Below are positions 1 through 11,455 of a DNA stretch of 64,000 nucleotides, in pieces. A program made the translations under genes and the position numbers. The notes beneath the pieces were generated by a model that worked only from the letters and a program-made list of their open reading frames with translations, ran no database searches and was not told the origin of the DNA. The stretch's first letter is position 1. Every line of letters starts with the position of its first letter. Origin of the DNA: Hygrophila difformis (Eukaryota > Streptophyta > Magnoliopsida > Lamiales > Acanthaceae); assembly GCA_030278955.1 (NCBI GenBank), contig JAOANR010000014.1, forward strand, positions 21,206,068 through 21,270,067, given 5' to 3'.

Positions 1-1582
1 TGCTGCTCGGCCTTCCCATAGCAATTACATCATCTAACTTGGCTTTTCCTTTGTTTAGTGCCGCCAGAGTGCTTTCTGCCTTGGCAAGTTTGTCTTGAAC
101 TTCGGTGAGTTCTGTGTGAAGAGCATCTTTCTTTCCAAGCATACTATAGTACCATAGTTTATAGTCAACTTTTTCAACCTCCAGTTCCTTGTTTTCTTTC
201 TGGAGCTCTGCATTTTTCTCACGTAGTTCATTTACCAGTCCAGACAGTTCTGTGGACACCTTTTCAAGTTCCTGATTTCTGCTTGTGAGACTCTGGAGTT
301 GTTCCTTTAGGTTTCCATTCTCAACATGTAATTCTACTGATTCAGCAATGAACATTTCCAGTTTCTCGAACGTTTCTTCATAGAGATCATTAAGTTTACT
401 GATGCTTTCATCTTGATCCCTAGCAAAAGAGCGAACCATGTTAGAGGAAACCATATTGACTGAGTTGATACCAATACCTGCCTCGGGTTCATCATCACTG
501 TCGGAATCCCATGTGCCGATGAGGGCTACTCCATAGTTTACACCATGTTCATTGGACTCCTTTTCATCTTCGGAGTCACTGAACGTTACTTGATAGGATT
601 TGCTAGACTCCTTTGGTCTGAGATTGGCACAGTCCTTTTTCATATGGCCTCTTCCCCCACATTCAAAACAGATGATCTCCTTGTCATCTTCAGTCTTTGA
701 AGATTTGGGTTTATTTTTGTCGAGTGACTTCGAGCCTTTCTGAGTGGACTTTGAGTTTGATGTCCCGGCATCCTTCTTCATAGATGAGTTGAATCTAGAT
801 CTTCGGTTCTTGATGATTTGATTTAGTCTTTTGGACAGCATGGCCAATTCTTCTTCGTCACTATAGTCATCATGATTTTCCATGGAGGAGTCATCCACAT
901 CCTTAGTCACGGATTTGAATGCCACTGGCTTACTTTTGGTCCTGGGACAGTGATCCATTTCCCACGATTGTAGGATTCCCATTAGTTCATCAACCTGCAG
1001 TTTATCAAAGTCTTTGTATAGTTCAAGCGCAGCCACTTTTGCATTGAACCTTTCCGGAAGCGTCCCAATGATTTTACCTACAATATCCTGCTGAGAATAC
1101 ACTTTGCCAAGCTGAGGGGCTTGGTTGGTTAGATCACGAATGCGACCAATATATTGGCCGACTGACTCATTATCATCCATAGAAATCTTATGAAATTGAG
1201 CATCGAGAGTAATGATCCTAGATTTCTTTACCGGAGCCATACCCTCGTAGGTATTGGCTAGAGTAGTCCAGACATCGTAAGCGACCTTACATCCAGCGAT
1301 GAGTCTGTATTGATCCTTTGTGAGAGCATTGTGAATGGCATTCAGGGCTTTGGAGTTCTTTGAAGCGGCAAGCTTCTCGGCAGCAGTCCATTCACTCCTT
1401 GGTTTGATGGTTTTTACACCATCTTCTTCTTCTTCTACTGGAGGATGGTATTCGTTTTCTACTGCGTCCCAAGCCCCTTCATCTAGAGCAATGAGAAAAG
1501 CATCCATTTGATCTTTCCAATATGCATAGTTGGATCCATCGAGCAATGGAGGTCTGGTTACTGATCCGCCTTGGTTTTCCAT
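1..1582 (-). CDS. Copia-type gag polyprotein, N-terminal part, open at left edge
   Basis: Reading the minus strand from the ATG at 1582 gives one open frame of about 527 codons that runs off the left edge without a stop. The start resembles plant Copia gag (LLDGSNYAYWKDQMDAFL). A UBN2-type region follows, with the motif GTLPERFNAKVAALEL, then a zinc knuckle of form C-x2-C-x4-H-x4-C (CFECGGRGHMKKDC) and a long Glu/Leu-rich coiled-coil stretch. The protein would coat genomic RNA in the virus-like particle. It is homologous to the gag at 57930-60746 but much less damaged, with no internal stop in the visible part. The ATG sits 37 bases inside the primer binding site, as expected. Protease, integrase and RT would lie outside the window. 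The Copia assignment is strong; the lineage within Copia is not determined. Confidence 0.85.
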   Translation of the reverse strand, partial: MENQGGSVTRPPLLDGSNYAYWKDQMDAFLIALDEGAWDAVENEYHPPVEEEEDGVKTIKPRSEWTAAEKLAASKNSKALNAIHNALTKDQYRLIAGCKVAYDVWTTLANTYEGMAPVKKSRIITLDAQFHKISMDDNESVGQYIGRIRDLTNQAPQLGKVYSQQDIVGKIIGTLPERFNAKVAALELYKDFDKLQVDELMGILQSWEMDHCPRTKSKPVAFKSVTKDVDDSSMENHDDYSDEEELAMLSKRLNQIIKNRRSRFNSSMKKDAGTSNSKSTQKGSKSLDKNKPKSSKTEDDKEIICFECGGRGHMKKDCANLRPKESSKSYQVTFSDSEDEKESNEHGVNYGVALIGTWDSDSDDEPEAGIGINSVNMVSSNMVRSFARDQDESISKLNDLYEETFEKLEMFIAESVELHVENGNLKEQLQSLTSRNQELEKVSTELSGLVNELREKNAELQKENKELEVEKVDYKLWYYSMLGKKDALHTELTEVQDKLAKAESTLAALNKGKAKLDDVIAMGRPSS

Positions 1583-1618
1583 GCTTCTTTGTCTGGATCT
1601 CGCTTTCCAAAGCGTGTG

Positions 1619-1630
1619 GCTCTGATACCA
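1619..1630 (-). promoter_or_regulatory. Primer binding site, initiator tRNA-Met type
   Basis: The minus strand reads TGGTATCAGAGC two bases after the LTR end. This is the standard plant Copia PBS complementary to the 3' end of initiator tRNA-Met, and it fixes the direction of the element as minus. Confidence 0.9.
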
Positions 1631-1632
1631 AT

Positions 1633-2547
1633 TGTTAGGTCCGTTTGCGTGGATAACCAATTAAGTAGTCCTGAAAACTAGTTCAAGCACCTTTCGTGGA
1701 CACGTTAAACAGTTTAAGAAATTAAGCAGCGGAAAGTAAATAAACTATAAAAATAAAGAACTCAAGGTTTGTTGACCCAGTTCGGCACAAGCCTACATCT
1801 GGGGGATACCAATCCAGGAGATTCACTAATTGTTTTGACTTGATCCTCGATCTAAACAATAGTGATTTGTTTCGCCCAACTCCAATCACCAAGCGGACTA
1901 AATTGTCAAACCAAGACACTCCCCCTGTCTTGGTGAAGACCTCTCCGACCTTGCTTCAATCCCTTGAAGGCTCCTCCTTCAAGTTTGCCCGTGGTCGAAA
2001 CCTGTTGGCGACTCTCCTTGATCTTTTCAATTAAGCTCTTGAGTTTGACGACTCCTCGAAACCCTTGATTGAATCCGTCGACTTCAACCAAGCTCACAGT
2101 AACACTGTCGATCAATCCACCCGAGGAAGTGTTGATCGGATTTCTTTCTTCGAAATGATAAACATACGAACACAGAAGGAATATGATTCTCTCTTCACAA
2201 ATGCTTTCGATTGCTCAAGGGTGTAAGTCAATTCATTCGTCGTATAGATCCAACCCTTGGCCGTCCTATTTGAAGAGAATCACCTTGCCTCCATTCTAAG
2301 GCTGAGGATTTTCTTTCCATAAATACATGGATCCTTATAATCAAGTTGCCCGAATTAAGAGATCTTGGTTTCCATACTCCGTGTGCAAGATCCGGGCAGA
2401 AGATCAGCTAGCCGTTGGAGGATCTTCATGAATATATTCGCCAGCTCTTCTTCCTTTACTTAGTTTGTCTGTTGTTGACGAGGTTGGTCCAACAAAGTAG
2501 TTCAGACATCGGTTGTGAACACATTCGCTCAAAACTGGTTCCCAACA
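1633..2547 (-). mobile_element. 5' LTR of the left-edge Copia element
   Basis: The inner end, next to the PBS, reads CCTAACA on the minus strand. The best outer end is TGTTGGGAACC (minus strand) at 2547, giving TGTT...AACA termini and a length of 915 bp. The partner LTR is outside the window, so the outer boundary rests on terminal bases only. The predicted 5-bp target duplicate is GTAAC at 2548-2552. Confidence 0.6.
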
Positions 2548-2636
2548 GTAACATTATTCCCAACGATGACGGCTTTTTTATGCTCTACGTACGCGGGTGG
2601 CCGACGCCATGGGCGACCCATATGGATATTGTCCAT

Positions 2637-3757
2637 TGCCCCAATTAACCACGTGGTGGTGATCGTGAGGTGCAGGCAGGGGCATCGGCATCGCCCCTGG
2701 GTTCAGGTAGTAATCGAAAGCGAAATTCATTCATCTGCAGCGAAATTTCCCCATCAATGCTTCTTTGAAACAACTCAATTTGAACGGCCTCCATCACAGA
2801 GAGAAAGGGAAAAGGAGGTGATAGTAGAAACAAACTGTTGCGGCGAAACTTTCAGTCTTCCCTTCCCTCCGGATTTGTTCGGACATAATTGGTATTTCGC
2901 ACGGGAACACTAAAATTGAAACGTGAACGCTGGGGAATCGAGCGTTGTGGCGTTTAGAGGTTGAGAGCGTTGGCGAATTCATCATCTCCGGGAAACAAAC
3001 GGGAAGGGAAGAAACTTATAGCGATTTTCGTTTCCAATGAACGTTTGGGCTTGGGAACGCTGTTCCCAAACGGAGCCAAAGACTACAATTAAAGTATGCC
3101 AAAGTTGTATATTATGCACACATAAATAACATATCTGTATGCTGTGAATACTTGTAAAGTGCATAACCACGATTAAACCAGGATACATCTTTACGTAAGC
3201 ATCGCCTTAAAAAAGAACATAATAGTAGACTTGTAGTGCGAGAATACAATTGAAGATGGAAACTTTACACCCATTATAAGGCATCACACTACCACTGATT
3301 TATATACTTACTTTCTCGCATTACTACAAAAAAAGTTTGTGTTTCATTTTTTTGTACAAGTTCTTGAGGGGCGAGGTTGGAGTGCCTCGCATGGGAAGGG
3401 TTCAGACTCAAAGCGCAGCTAAAAAGGTACTTACTTATATTTGACTACCTAGGGATACTGGCCCAGAACCACCCCCTACTCTTTCTTGGTATTACAGCAC
3501 AAGTCTGTGGTATCTGACCTGTTATTACTCAAAATCTAAGACAACGTTCCAAAAATATAAACCATGTTAGGACTCTTGAAGAAAGAAATCATAATCTGTT
3601 TAACTAATACTCACCAACAAATTACTTCCAGATTTCTTTGCCTCAATAAGAGGGATGCACATCTGGATTCGCTTATTGAAACTGAACAAAGCAAACCATG
3701 CAATAATTGATCCAGCAAACCAAAGAGTTCGAATAGACAAAGTAGTAAACGACATAC
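2637..3757. other. Non-coding stretch, nothing recognised
   Basis: Short overlapping ORFs occur here, but none has a recognisable domain or consistent splice context. The stretch is moderately AT-rich without clear repeats. Confidence 0.5.
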
Positions 3758-4472
3758 CATTGTAACTGCAGCATCAACGAGATAATACAGGAAATCACCA
3801 TCAGTTTTCAGCTGTAATTAAGTAAATTATAACAAAATTCCAGAATAAGAATATAAGTTTCCACAAAAAGTAATGATACACCAAAAGGAAAAAATAGAAG
3901 ATGAAACAAAACAGGGCATAAAATAAAAAATAAGTTCTTAGGTTAATGTATATAAATATATAAATACATAGTTATCTTATGTTGATATATAATATATGAA
4001 TCAATTTAAATCTAACCCTCAAAATTTAGCAGGCAGGAAGTAAAATAAAAAAATAAATAAAAAATAAAAAGCGATGTTATGTCTTATCTCAATATTTTTT
4101 CTTTGTGGAGTATATGCGCAATTTTGTTTTGGAGGATAAAAGTAATCTGCAATCTTAGCAACTTCTCCATATTGTGGTAAGGCTACACTATTTACAACAC
4201 TATTTTAGAATATTTAATCTTCCTTATTGAGGGTGTAAAACTTTTGGAAAATTATTAAATACAATAGAAACAATGTACAGATTGAAATATTTACTTTAGA
4301 AGGTTTTTTGCTGGCCAACAACATAATATTGTGGCCTAAATAATCAAATAATAAAAGCATCATTCACTTGTGCCTCCATAAGGAGTCTGTTTGCACCGAA
4401 TAATTTCTTTACTGCTTTGTCATTAGGCTCAAGTATCTGATCAACAAGATGAGTAATTTCTTGAAGTATAGC
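3758..4472 (-). pseudogene. Two possible exons of an unidentified minus-strand gene
   Basis: Two short stretches look like exons. At 3758-3811 a 54-base open block (18 codons, LKTDGDFLYYLVDAAVTM) has a good acceptor (TTACAG) and a consensus donor (GTATGT). At about 4368-4472 an open block encoding a segment with DQILEPNDKAVKKLFG ends at a GTGAAT donor. Both are on the minus strand in a compatible order and separated by AT-rich sequence. I do not recognise the family, and the rest of the gene is not evident, so this may be a remnant of a larger host gene whose other exons are decayed or lie among the blocks up to about 5010. Confidence 0.3.
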
Positions 4473-4969
4473 TTACAATCTGGGCGAGGAGATTCACCTA
4501 TCTTCACAAGATCATCAAGGTAAGATTCTTATATGCTAAATTAACTCAATCCACAACTCATAATAAGTCAGAAACTGAAAACTCACAAGGATAGTGTGGA
4601 TAAAATAAAAATACTCAGCAGAGGGCTTAATTAGCTATGTATATTTGAAAATAAAAAAGATACTAATCTTTAATTTAGCTACTTGGGTATTCTCCTGGTA
4701 TTATAACACAGAACTCACATACCTAACATAAAACTGATTACAAGAACACACTGAATTAACTGTATTATCTACTGTTTCTTCCGTTAATGTGAAAGGTTAT
4801 CCAACCCTGAATAGTTCATGAATAATGGATCTTTTTCTTTTTTGGCACTCCGCTTCCCATCAAATTCTATAAGGCAGTGAATAGCTCAGAAGATATCCCT
4901 CGCACCCTGAAACACAATTTGCTTTGCCCTGGTGCTTCGACCACGCTCCCGGACTATTGCAGTTTGTCC

Positions 4970-5560
4970 ACTTTGAAGTTGAACGCGAGAAACTGGGTGC
5001 GAAAAATTACTACAAAAAAGGAAAGAATCATTGTTAGAATGTAATCTCAAGTTTGACATGCATGTTAAATACTGAGAAGGAGCAAGCTACAAAAAACAAC
5101 CATGCACTATAGTGACAGGGACAAAGGAAACTCTTATGGAACCTGGCAAATCAAATGTAGGAACAATTAGCATAGTCCAGAATCTAAGTATCCAGGCCAT
5201 TATGCCGAAAAGCAGCCAGCAAACACCAACGAAGAAATGGAAGCAGCACAAAACAAGGAAGAAATCGTGAAGGAATTGTACACATATATATAGATATACT
5301 TCACGTGAATTGAAGCGCATGCCCAACACTCAATGTAAGCAGCTAACGTGATTTAAAATTCCCAGCGGATCCTATAAATATTTTCTGCTCTAAAACCGGA
5401 ATTAAAAGCAAAGGTAATCTCCATCACATACTGATTGAAACAGAAAAATTCAGATTAACAACCACCTAAACTAAATAACTTGTTCCACCACCAATAATTG
5501 GCTTTATCACTTGCAAATCAACTGAAACAATACAATGGGCTAATTGATCTTCAACTGAAA
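4970..5560. repeat. Duplicated non-coding block, copy 1
   Basis: Several stretches recur in the same order at 8470-9930, including the areas around 5040-5110, 5130-5190 and 5320-5560. Divergence is visible throughout. The second copy carries roughly 650 extra bases. This indicates an old segmental duplication within the low-copy region. Confidence 0.6.
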
Positions 5561-6053
5561 TGGGCACTGTGTATTACTCCCAGAATCAAATTCCCTAATA
5601 AGCTAATCTGGACCCCATCAGGCAGAATTACTTGGTTATACAGAGATCCAATGATTCTTAATTCAAGAAAACCAAAATTTCTTGATGCTACTTTAACTCC
5701 CTCAAACTGAATACTTGTTTCTTTTGATCAATACTCAAACTTTTAAATGAATAACCAATCCCAGTATGCATAAGCCTTTGCATTACCTCGAGAATAATGG
5801 GTATGGTCATTGCATTAATTTATAAAATGGGTATGGGTAGGATATGTTCTGATGGGGATGTATGAAAAGGTGCACCCTGTCCAGATATCCATTGAGAATG
5901 TCAAAGTGATCAAGAATACCTTTCTCCATAGACAAGGTTTTGTGGTAGTTTGCATTTGGGTGGCCGGCTGTCGTCCATAAAACAATAGTCATTAGCTACA
6001 CAGCTCTGAAAAAAGTAGGCATCAACTCTCTGTTAAGGAAAATACAATAATAC
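5561..6053. other. Non-coding stretch, probable intron or 3' flank of the kinase remnant
   Basis: No coherent coding block is visible. It lies directly downstream, on the minus strand, of the kinase exon at 6054-6167, where one or more final exons would be expected; I could not find them. Confidence 0.35.
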
Positions 6054-6348
6054 CTCTTCAAACTTCTCGAAGTTTCGGGTGTCCAGCTCATCTTTAACTT
6101 CAGGAATAAATGCAGCTTCTGTATTGTATATCTTATCCCAGTCAATTCCCTTGAACCAAGGATGGCCCTGAACAAGCACACAATTCTAACAAAAATTTTT
6201 GTCAATTTAAGAAGGATTTTTTAACCTTCATATAATTAGTATAATACTGTACCACACCTTTATTTCATCTGCGCCTTTTGAACCAATAATCTTCAATAAT
6301 CTGGCCAATTGCAAATCAATTGATCTTTCAACATCCAAAGTCCACCAC
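6054..6348 (-). pseudogene. NDR/tricornered-type AGC kinase, two C-terminal exons
   Basis: The exon at 6054-6167 is exactly 38 codons. It is flanked by a TTCAG acceptor and a GTATT donor and contains the peptides GHPWFKGIDWDKIY and AAFIPEVKDELDTRNFEKF. This is the end of the kinase domain and the AGC C-terminal extension of plant NDR kinases. The upstream exon at 6258-6348 ends GSKGADEIK with a GTGTGG donor and joins it in phase; its earlier part is diverged, and the expected region before GADEIK is short. These Ser/Thr kinases act in Hippo/MEN-like signalling with MOB partners. The N-lobe and the hydrophobic motif were not found nearby, so I treat this as a remnant rather than a working gene. 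Confidence 0.6.
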
Positions 6349-7000
6349 CTACAAGAATACCATCACTGGATCATAGTCTGCAGGCAAACACCAAGACTCC
6401 CATATCTATAAACCAACAGCTATAAGTAATGAGTAAACCCAACTAAATTCACTTTTCCCAGATAATTTTCTACTGGTAATGGCTTTATCATGAGCAAAAA
6501 AAAACCTAGTGATAGAAAGAGGTTCCAACAAAAAAATTGCTTTACTAAGCAGAGGAACAAAGTTCCTAAGCGAAAGGTTGTCTATTTTCTGATCCAAGAT
6601 ATTGTCCATTTTTCCAAAACCAAGATATGGACCATCGCACAAGCCATTTCGAAGGTAAGGTTGGTTCAGGCAGATCATACTGAAGGGTCAAGCGCATAAA
6701 AGTTGGTATCTTGACCAGAATCTAAACAAGAAACAACAGAAGAGTCATAAAAAATTAATTAAAGGCATCTTTCAAAGAGCGTAGAAAAATCAACAAGGTA
6801 GGTCAAGATATCCAAGCAAAAATGTCCTATATTTATATCTCCACAGCCACATCAAAAAGTGTGTTGCATGCACAAAGCTGAATAAAGGGAACTGCCACAG
6901 ATAGCCCGTACCCCTAGGCACTTAAGTTTTCAGATGACATAATCATGAACAAAACTCAAATTCTTCTCCTTTATGCTGCAATAATGAACGAAACACTTGC
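6349..7000. other. No clear gene
   Basis: A 90-codon open frame exists on the minus strand near 6406-6678, but it has no recognisable domain and no splice logic linking it to either neighbour. Confidence 0.4.
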
Positions 7001-8300
7001 CTGGAAGGGGAAGATAAGAGAGAGTGGATTGTCACAATCTTTCCAAGCCTGGCAGGGAACACCAACATCATAGCAAACCAGGCACTGCACAGGGATATGT
7101 TCCTGAATTTTTCTCAATACTGTTTCAATCATTGCGATAGTGCTGCAACATCAGGACAAACATTCTTTAGCCACTAATAGTTAAAGTCAGTTGCCAACAA
7201 AAGGAATGTGTAATTAATCGACAAAAATAACTATTAAGGATGGGGCAAACCGACAGAAATGATATATAGAATTCTGTAACTTTACATAATTTACATTGCC
7301 AAGAAATGCTTGTACTTCTTCACCAAGAGAATAAACTTTAGGTTCATCTACAAATATTTTTAAATAAGCATTTTTTTGGAATTTTTCCTATCTACATCTT
7401 CGTAATAAAGCAATGTCTCCATGTAATATCTCATCAAAGAAAGTAACTGCTTGTCTGCTTGTGCATAAATGCACAATCAAGTAAATTTCAAATAACCATG
7501 GTGTTTTCTCATATTTAACAATCAAATAATAAAAGTATTTTCATCAGAATTTCACCTGAAAAAACCCCCCATTGGATAGATCGACGAGGTCTCTTGGAGC
7601 AAAAAAATCACTGCTATCAAGAATATATTTTCGAGATCCCAGACCTTTGTAAATGGATCTACGATAGGGGCAGCGAAGATATGGTATCATGGCTCTTATC
7701 TTATTCAGGACATTTGCCATATGCTGTAGTGTTGGAACTTTAGAAAATAGGAAAGGATTTATTGCACTGACACAAAGCATTGGCTGCAAGAAAGGAAACA
7801 AAATTAGAACAAAATTTTCAATATGTAGATACACACAAAAAGTGAAATAAACTACATTCTTAAGAGAACAATTTTTCAAATACCTTATCACTAATAGAAT
7901 CTAAAAACGATTTAGCCAGCTATGATACTGGGTATCGAGTAAAATCCCAATTATGTAGAACTCTAGCGGGCAAAACAACATAATCATTGTTATGGCAGGA
8001 AGAGCAGAATAACTGGCAACTGTACTCACAAAGTCGAGGCTTGCCCCACCCTAGTGCTTGCACAAATTCTTGCATCCTTTTTTTCCATCATCAAAATTCT
8101 TGTGGCATCCGGCACACCTCTAGCGTTGTCCATCCAACACTGTTCCATTGATTTCGGGGGATGGATTTGAACAACAAGTGAAATTGTCTGTCCCAAGGTA
8201 GAAAAATCTTCTGTTGGAGAACCCGTGTCAGGAAATGGCGACTGATATGCACTCATGTCAGATGCCAGCAAATCAGGCACCCCTTCGGATGGAGAGGGGA
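7001..8300 (-). pseudogene. Rubicon-homology (PX-type plant protein) remnant with stops and frameshifts
   Basis: Three minus-strand blocks match, in order, the C-terminal Cys-rich Rubicon-homology region of plant PX-domain proteins. Block 1 (about 7884-8120) holds CHKNFDDG and FVQALGWGKPRLCEY followed by CSSCHNNDYVVLPARVLHNW. Block 2 (7556-7783, 76 codons, clean splice sites) starts PMLCVSAINPFLFSKVP and includes GLGSRKYILDSSDFF. Block 3 (7001-7142) holds EHIPVQCLVCYDVGVPC and ends at a GC-type donor. Damage is clear. A TAG replaces the residue before LAKSFLD, another TAG lies just before the RCAGC motif, there is a frameshift in an A-run after DDG, and block 3 is out of phase with block 2. 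Family members act at endosomal or autophagic membranes. Recognition is from remembered family motifs, so moderate. Confidence 0.6.
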
Positions 8301-8469
8301 ATTTCCTGGACCCAAATAAACCTTATTCGGGTATAAACCGCGCATTTTTGTCAGCGCAACTTACATGCTCTGGATAAAGGAATTGGACATAATTGAATAT
8401 AGGTGGTGGTCAAGGAGGATTTAACGTCGCCGCCGTTAATCCTCTGACTCCAATTTCTCAAACCCTGCA
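8301..8469 (-). other. Possible upstream exon or leader of the Rubicon-like remnant
   Basis: The minus-strand sequence reads continuously into the remnant but carries stops in each frame. It contains a short GC-rich block around 8430 that could be a former leader. Confidence 0.25.
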
Positions 8470-9831
8470 CATGAGGAAGTGTTTGGGAGAAATCAATACA
8501 AAAAAGGGAAAAAGTCATTGGTAGAATATATTCTCAACTTTTCCAGGCATGGTAAATACAGACAGGCACAAAAGTAGCAAGAACAACAACGTACTGTAAT
8601 AACAGGGGCGAAGGAAACGCTCACAGCTGGAGAACATACTCATTTGGGTGAAAAATGCAACCAGCAACAGTAAGCCCGAGCAGTAAGAACACTAAACCTG
8701 ATTATGGAAAAGAACAAGCGGAAAACTTTTAGGGATTTTACTGGCAGTCATCGTTGGATCAATTGGCAGGACGCAACCTATCCCATCAACGACAGTAAGC
8801 ACGGCCGGAAAAGCAAGACCTTAAAAACAACAGGGGGAAAAAACTAAAGCAAAAGGAAAAGGGAAACAAGAAACACACCCGGGTCTGTAGCCTGCCTAAC
8901 TGGAGAAACCCTAGAAGAAGTTGGGGTGAAGAAAGATGCACACGGCTGAACGGAGCAATCAACCAAACCAGTCGCAAAACAAGATGCTAAAGAACGATCC
9001 ATTTTTAAAAAAACTGCAGGTTCGTACCTACTATGTAAAAGAAGAAATCTCAAATGAAAAGACGAACAAAGCAGGCTATTGAAAACTTCCCCCGAACAAG
9101 TTCTCATGGCTTCATACATACATTTCATCCCAGTAAAGTACACCCAACATACAATCAGCAAAAAATAAACCATTTCAATCAATTAAATAAACATTTTTGT
9201 ATTTCCTAACCATAATGTTAGCAGGCTTCAAAAAAAACCCCTATCTGATACACTCCATCGAACATTGGCATGCGAAGAACCTGGCAAATCAAATGCAGGA
9301 ACATTTAGCATAGTCCATAATATATGACCAAAGAAGTGGCATAAGCAAAAAACAAGGAGCAAACTGTGAAAGAAGTGTACATAATTTAAAAGGGAAGAAC
9401 ATGCCGAGCATGCCCAACATGCCCAACACTGAATGCCCAGCATGGCCAACAACCTCTCTACCTGACGTGAATTGAAGAGCATGACCAGCATGACTAACAC
9501 TCAATGTAAGCAGCGAGCACAATTTAAAATTCCCAGTGTATCCTATAAATATCCTATGCTCTAAATACGAAAGCAAAAGCAAAGTTACTCTCAATCACAT
9601 ACTAATTGAAACAGCATAACTCAGATTAGCAGACATCTAAACTAAAATAACTTGTTCCACAACAAATAATTGTGTTATAGTCCCAACAGTTGAAGGTAAA
9701 CCCGAAAGGAATGCTCAAGTTCTACTGCATAAATTTGGCTCGACCCTAACTCTATCAGAAAACAAAGTAGGCAGGCTAACATTTGAGAAGATTAGATCAA
9801 AATCATGGTCACTTCGTATATCAACACTGCT

Positions 9832-9866
<35 letters not shown>

Positions 9867-9930
9867 CACGGATAAAAGAAAACCATAGGTATGATTCTCA
9901 CTTGCAGATCAACTGGAACAATAGAATGGG
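8470..9930. repeat. Duplicated non-coding block, copy 2, with extra insert
   Basis: This block is collinear with 4970-5560 but carries extra sequence at about 8625-9265. It also has a short array of GCATGCCCAAC-like units at 9403-9445 and a 29-base A-run at 9834-9862. Confidence 0.55.
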
Positions 9931-10067
9931 ACTAATAAAGAACGAACAACAGAAGTTCCTTTCAACATCGAAAGGGAATTGGCCACTAAACAACCGTAAC
10001 TGGAGCATATTCTACAAGCAAATACAAACACTCCAGTAACGGAGGGAATTGGAGACTACCGCAGGAG

Positions 10068-10290
10068 GGGCCACCGTGACGGGCAGAGGCGCGAGAAGGA
10101 GACTAACCCAAACCAATCAAACAAGCAAGAGGGCGCATAGGCAGGGAAGCGGATGAACTGAAGGGCGAAAAGTACGTGCACAACCCGGAACGTTAGAAAG
10201 AGACGGGCGGCGAAGGCGACCGGCGGCAGATGCAAAGGAAACCCGGACCCCCACCGCCAACGAGAAACGCCGAACCCTAGGAAAACTTAG
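10068..10290. repeat. GC-rich direct duplication, copy 1
   Basis: About 220 bases are repeated at 10456-10678 with scattered differences. Shared anchors include CAGAGGCGCGA, GCAAGAGGGCGCA, GGGAAGCGGATGAA, GCCGAACCCT and GGAAAACTT. No protein domain was recognised in the open frames on either strand. Confidence 0.75.
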
Positions 10291-10455
10291 CAGGCCCAAA
10301 CCACAAACACACTCCTATATCCAATGATTATGCGACAATCTAAAAAGCAAGCACGAGAAAAAAAAAAAAAAAAAACCAACAAGCCAAGTGGAAAAGAGCA
10401 CGCACCGCTGAGTACAAGAGCCGGCGGTAGGCTTCTGCCGGCCCACTGGCCGACG

Positions 10456-10678
10456 GGGCCACCGCGACGGACAGAGGCGCGAAAAGCAGCCTAACCCCAA
10501 ACCAATCGAACAAGCAAGAGGGCGCACGGCCGGGGAAGCGGATGAATTGAAGGTTGGAAATTACGGGCAGAACCCGGAACTGAAAAGAGCGGTAGACGGC
10601 GAAGGCAACCGGCGGCATATTAAAAGCAAGCCCCAACCACACCGCAAATGAGAAACGGCGAACCCTGGGAAAACTTTG
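10456..10678. repeat. GC-rich direct duplication, copy 2
   Basis: Partner of 10068-10290, offset by about 388 bases. A poly-A run lies between the copies at 10360-10376. The base composition suggests a former 5' leader or CpG-rich gene start, but no product is recognisable. Confidence 0.7.
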
Positions 10679-11221
10679 AACAGAGGAAGAACAATAGAAT
10701 GGAGGAAAATCGCGAAAGGAAGCAAGAGGAAGCGAACAATAGAAGCGAGGGTACACGAAATTAACTACGGATATGAACTTTGATCGAATGAGGCGGCGGA
10801 ACGATCGGGCCTGAATCGGAGGAAACAGAAAAAGACAGGAAGGATATGGAATCTGGAAAAGACGAGCGACTTCGCAAGGATAAAAATAAGAAAGAGGTGA
10901 GCAGGGGCGGGTGTCGAACATGGGAACATAGAAAGAATGCCGTAACATTCTCATCCAACGGCCAGGATTTCAATTGGATTTTGGATCCAACAGTCAATAA
11001 TAAAATTCCATTTGGCAGGTTTTGGAACTTCTTCTCTTATATAATAGAGAGAAAGAGAAATATAGAATAAAGATGAATTAATAATTAAGGTATATATATA
11101 CACACTATTTTGGTCATTTTTCCTAGCTCTATAATTACGTGCCTTATTATCTATTCACTCTTGTTTTAACATACTACATAAGATCTGTATTCTCACTACA
11201 AGTATGAATTACAAGTATTTA
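10679..11221. other. Non-coding stretch, nothing recognised
   Basis: Overlapping short ORFs occur on both strands without domains. AT content rises towards 11221. Confidence 0.45.
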
Positions 11222-11392
11222 CGTTGACGGTGTTGCCTTTCTTTTTTCTTTTTTTTTTTTCAGGAGGGAAATGCATATCGAAGATGAAATAACTTAATAA
11301 TCGTGCTATTGCAAAGGAAATAAAAAGACGGGATAGGGGGCAGGTGGGGAGTCGAACCCCAATCTATATGTTGGTAAGTCCCCATCCCCTGA
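11222..11392 (-). mobile_element. Degenerate tRNA-derived SINE
   Basis: On the minus strand the unit begins with a GGGGATGGGGACTTACC-like head. It contains a box-B-like GGGGTTCGACTCCCC and ends in an A-run, seen as T-runs at about 11240-11260 on the plus strand. It matches the better copies at 47175-47343 and 56010-56206, but the A-box region is partly deleted. No clean target duplicate was found. Confidence 0.55.
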
Positions 11393-11412
11393 ATGATTAT
11401 TTGTTGGATAAG

Positions 11413-11413
<1 letters not shown>

Positions 11414-11452
<39 letters not shown>
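11414..11452. repeat. (TA)n microsatellite at a LINE 3' end
   Basis: An uninterrupted run of about 19 TA units. It directly abuts the 3' end of the minus-strand LINE fragment, where a poly(A) tail would normally be. Confidence 0.9.

Positions 11453-11455
<3 letters not shown>

Noticed and set aside
2515..2913. 132-codon plus-strand ORF at the LTR edge
   Set aside because: It crosses the LTR/host boundary and has no domain.
10117..10997. Overlapping minus-strand frames of 60-204 codons in the GC-rich region
   Set aside because: Phe/Ser/Arg-rich, without domains, present in several frames at once, and partly formed by the direct duplication.
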